From Hygrocybe punicea (taxonomy: Eukaryota; Basidiomycota; Agaricomycetes; Agaricales; Hygrophoraceae): a stretch of 64,000 nt of DNA. The position numbers were made by a program, and so were the translations under genes. Positions 62,510-64,000 of this stretch are shown here, piece by piece. Where the stretch lies: assembly GCA_963556145.1 (NCBI GenBank), contig OY744471.1, forward strand, positions 5,573,590 through 5,637,589, read 5' to 3'. Each line of letters opens with the position of its first letter. The first letter of the stretch is position 1. The notes below the pieces were generated by a model. That model did no database searches, was not told where the DNA came from, and saw only the letters and a program-made list of their open reading frames with translations.

Positions 62510-62740
62510 GACTAATTCCATACCTCGGGAACACGCCCTGACATGTCAACTGACGCGTCGTCGTCGTTCACGATGTAACAGGCACCAAGAAGGACAACAA
62601 GGCTCAAGACTCATCCCAGGCCCCACCATACCTCGCGAACACACCCTGACGCTTCAACTGACACGTTGACGTCATTCGCGAGGTAACAGGCACCAAGCAG
62701 GACAACGGGGCTCAAGACTTATCCCAGGCCCCTGCATACC
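62510..62740. repeat. Tandem duplication of a ~120-bp unit
   Basis: Two units share CCTGACNTNTCAACTGAC, AACAGGCACCAAG, AGGACAAC and GGCTCAAGACT(C/T)ATCCC. The second carries CCTCGCGAA...TTCGCGAGG around its TCAACTGA centre. Confidence 0.8.
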
Positions 62741-62867
62741 GGTCGGCAATGGGCCAGAGCACCCGAAGACATCCACCCCTGTTCACCTTGCGTCCACGCC
62801 AAGCGAAGAAAGACCGGGGGTGTAGTGCACCCACTCCCCAGTCACCAGGTGAGTTTCTCACTGGCAA

Positions 62868-63060
62868 TTCCACCAGCCCACGTGTCCACCAGTCCACGCA
62901 TCCACGGGCCCACGCGTCCACCAGCCCATGCATCCACGGGCCCACACGTCCACCAGCCCATGCATCCACCGGCCCATGCGTCCACCAGCCCACACATCCA
63001 CCGGCCCACGCGTCCACCAGCCCACGCATCCACCGGCCCACGCATCCACCGGCCCAGGGG
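62868..63060. repeat. Minisatellite CCACGCGTCCACCAGCC
   Basis: About twelve units of 16-18 bases (CCCACGCRTCCACCRGCC), some alternating CGGGCC and CAGCC. It drives open frames on both strands; these are not genes. Confidence 0.9.
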
Positions 63061-63150
63061 TCCAACGACGCAATCACCCAAGCTTTGCGCCCACCACCCA
63101 CCAACTACGCTGCACCAGGCCCGCACCCATCCCACCTCACGCTCACACGG

Positions 63151-63170
63151 CATGTGTCAATTGACACATG
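63151..63170. repeat. CAATTG dyad 5, 20 bp perfect palindrome
   Basis: CATGTGTCAATTGACACATG near the right end of the hAT element at 62191-63381, followed by TGTCACGAGG. Confidence 0.9.
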
Positions 63171-63389
63171 TCCAGTGTCACGAGGTCAAAGGGCTGCATG
63201 TCCGGTGTCGCGAGTGTGAGACCCGCAGGTTACCCGCTATGGGTACGGGTACGGGTCGGGTACGGGTAGGAAAAAAAAGACCCTGCACAAAACCCGTACC
63301 CGCGGTGACGGGTACAGGTATTCATGGGTATGGGTACGGGTATCCCCAAAAGTACACGGGGGTTACCCGTGCAATACACTACAGATATC

Positions 63390-64000
63390 TAACACAAAAT
63401 ATTCAAACACACCTCAGATGTTGGAGAAATACTGTTGTTGGTCATGAGCACTTTAAGAGCAACTGGAGCCCTGTGCCAAGTACCTTTGAACACTGCTCCA
63501 CTGATATTGTGTGGAATGAGTCATAGCAATAAGTCCAAATGAAAAATTCTCACAAGCCACCTTCTCCAATCTTTGGCCCAAAGTCAACATGGAATGAAAT
63601 AACCATCCAGTCCTCCACAATGACTCAAGTTCTAGAAACTGTGCAAAGATGCCTGAGACTTTTTTTTATAGATTTTCAATTCTGAGAATCGAAAATTTCT
63701 CAGTTGTTGGTAAGTAGACCGTCGAGAAGACATTGCAAGAAAACCATCATGTCCATCACGCTATTGTGCTGCATGTCTGAAAGGGCACAATGATAAACCA
63801 TGTGAGTACTGGAAACTCCAATCACATACCAAGCGTCTCTACGAGGTTCTGCTCAAGTTTGGTCAGACGTGGAGGGAATCGCTGTCTGTAGGCAGTGTGG
63901 GGATGGCCACAGAGTCGCTTTCAAATCTTTTCCTCATGTGCAAGGCTTCTGTTGCTTTCGTGTATCTTAAACTCTGCTTCAGTTACATCTGCTGTAGTAG
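63390..64000. other. No gene recognised; possibly upstream part of the kinase gene
   Basis: It lies beyond the hAT element on the 5' side of the minus-strand kinase fragment. I see no kinase glycine-loop or VAIK motif, and no long frame. Confidence 0.3.

Larger units (their letters stand above)
62191..63381. mobile_element. hAT-like non-autonomous element with GGGTAC words
   Basis: Left end TAGTGTATTGCACAGGTA and right end CCCGTGCAATACACTA are inverted; perfect 8-bp duplications CAGATATC flank it (62183-62190, 63382-63389). The subterminal parts are GGGTACGGGTAC and ACCCGTACC words. The inside holds two exon modules, a roughly 120-bp tandem duplication, a minisatellite and a 20-bp dyad. It sits upstream of the kinase fragment, probably inside that gene or its 5' region. 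Confidence 0.92.

Noticed and set aside
62712..63526. ORFs of 130-233 codons rich in His/Pro/Thr or Trp/Gly
   Set aside because: Generated by the CCACGCGTCCACCAGCC minisatellite on both strands.

Overview
The window looks like repeat-rich nuclear DNA of an agaricomycete (mushroom-forming) basidiomycete. The support is short fungal-type introns (GT-AG, CTGAC/CTAAC-like branch sites), a Plavaka-type CACTA transposase, a Ty3/gypsy element, BED-finger hAT elements, a TKL-like kinase fused to WD40 repeats, an RTC4-like gene and a PHD-like finger protein with a histone-H3-like N-terminus. A Boletales-like ectomycorrhizal fungus would fit, but I cannot prove the order. Almost every gene seen is broken; nothing looks like an intact housekeeping gene.

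Layout. (1) 1-6486 and 23373-29859 are the arms of a very large inverted duplication (x pairs with about 29860-x). Over the outer 5.8 kb the arms are almost identical. They carry a 1.67-kb solo LTR with a TCATT target duplication, a J-like/coiled-coil pseudogene, an unknown gene and a WD40 fragment. (2) The 16.9-kb spacer holds the PHD-like gene (minus, 8380-6863), a decayed WD40 gene with a C-terminal membrane helix (plus, 9.4-10.97 kb), a palindromic minisatellite element (12.0-13.8 kb), a Plavaka transposase (minus, 17.6-14.0 kb) and a 3'-truncated gypsy element (minus, 21.98-17.69 kb). (3) 29.9-36.4 kb is a gene graveyard: Crinkler-like N-terminus, ABC-transporter Walker A fragment, unknown fragments. 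(4) 36.4-42.7 kb holds hAT-type elements, including a broken hAT transposase and a MITE with a perfect 8-bp target duplication. (5) 43.07-49.65 kb is an RTC4-like gene apparently split by a 4.5-kb insert made of CCAGGAAT words and repeated low-complexity exon modules. (6) 50681-56181 is a foldback element with 2.7-kb inverted arms, an 8-bp target duplication (GCTCAAGG) and a 100-N assembly gap at the hairpin centre. (7) 56256-60347 is a Tc1/mariner-like element with TA duplication, itself interrupted by a 1287-bp hAT element with TCTTTGGC duplications; it abuts and truncates the kinase-WD40 gene (minus, 62.1-60.35 kb). (8) 62191-63381 is another hAT-like element (CAGATATC duplications).

Common thread. 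Several unrelated-looking elements are built from family-specific near-palindromic words (GGTTCGAACC, GGGTACCC, CCAGGAAT, CAAATTTG, TCCCTTGGGA). They also share two features no standard feature class explains: CAATTG-centred dyads of 14-20 bp whose flanks vary symmetrically, and a short peptide module (about G-R-V-V-H-P-P-P) that ends a low-complexity open segment, usually next to a splice donor. These shared modules are the best candidates for something undescribed. Coordinates of spliced or decayed genes are approximate.
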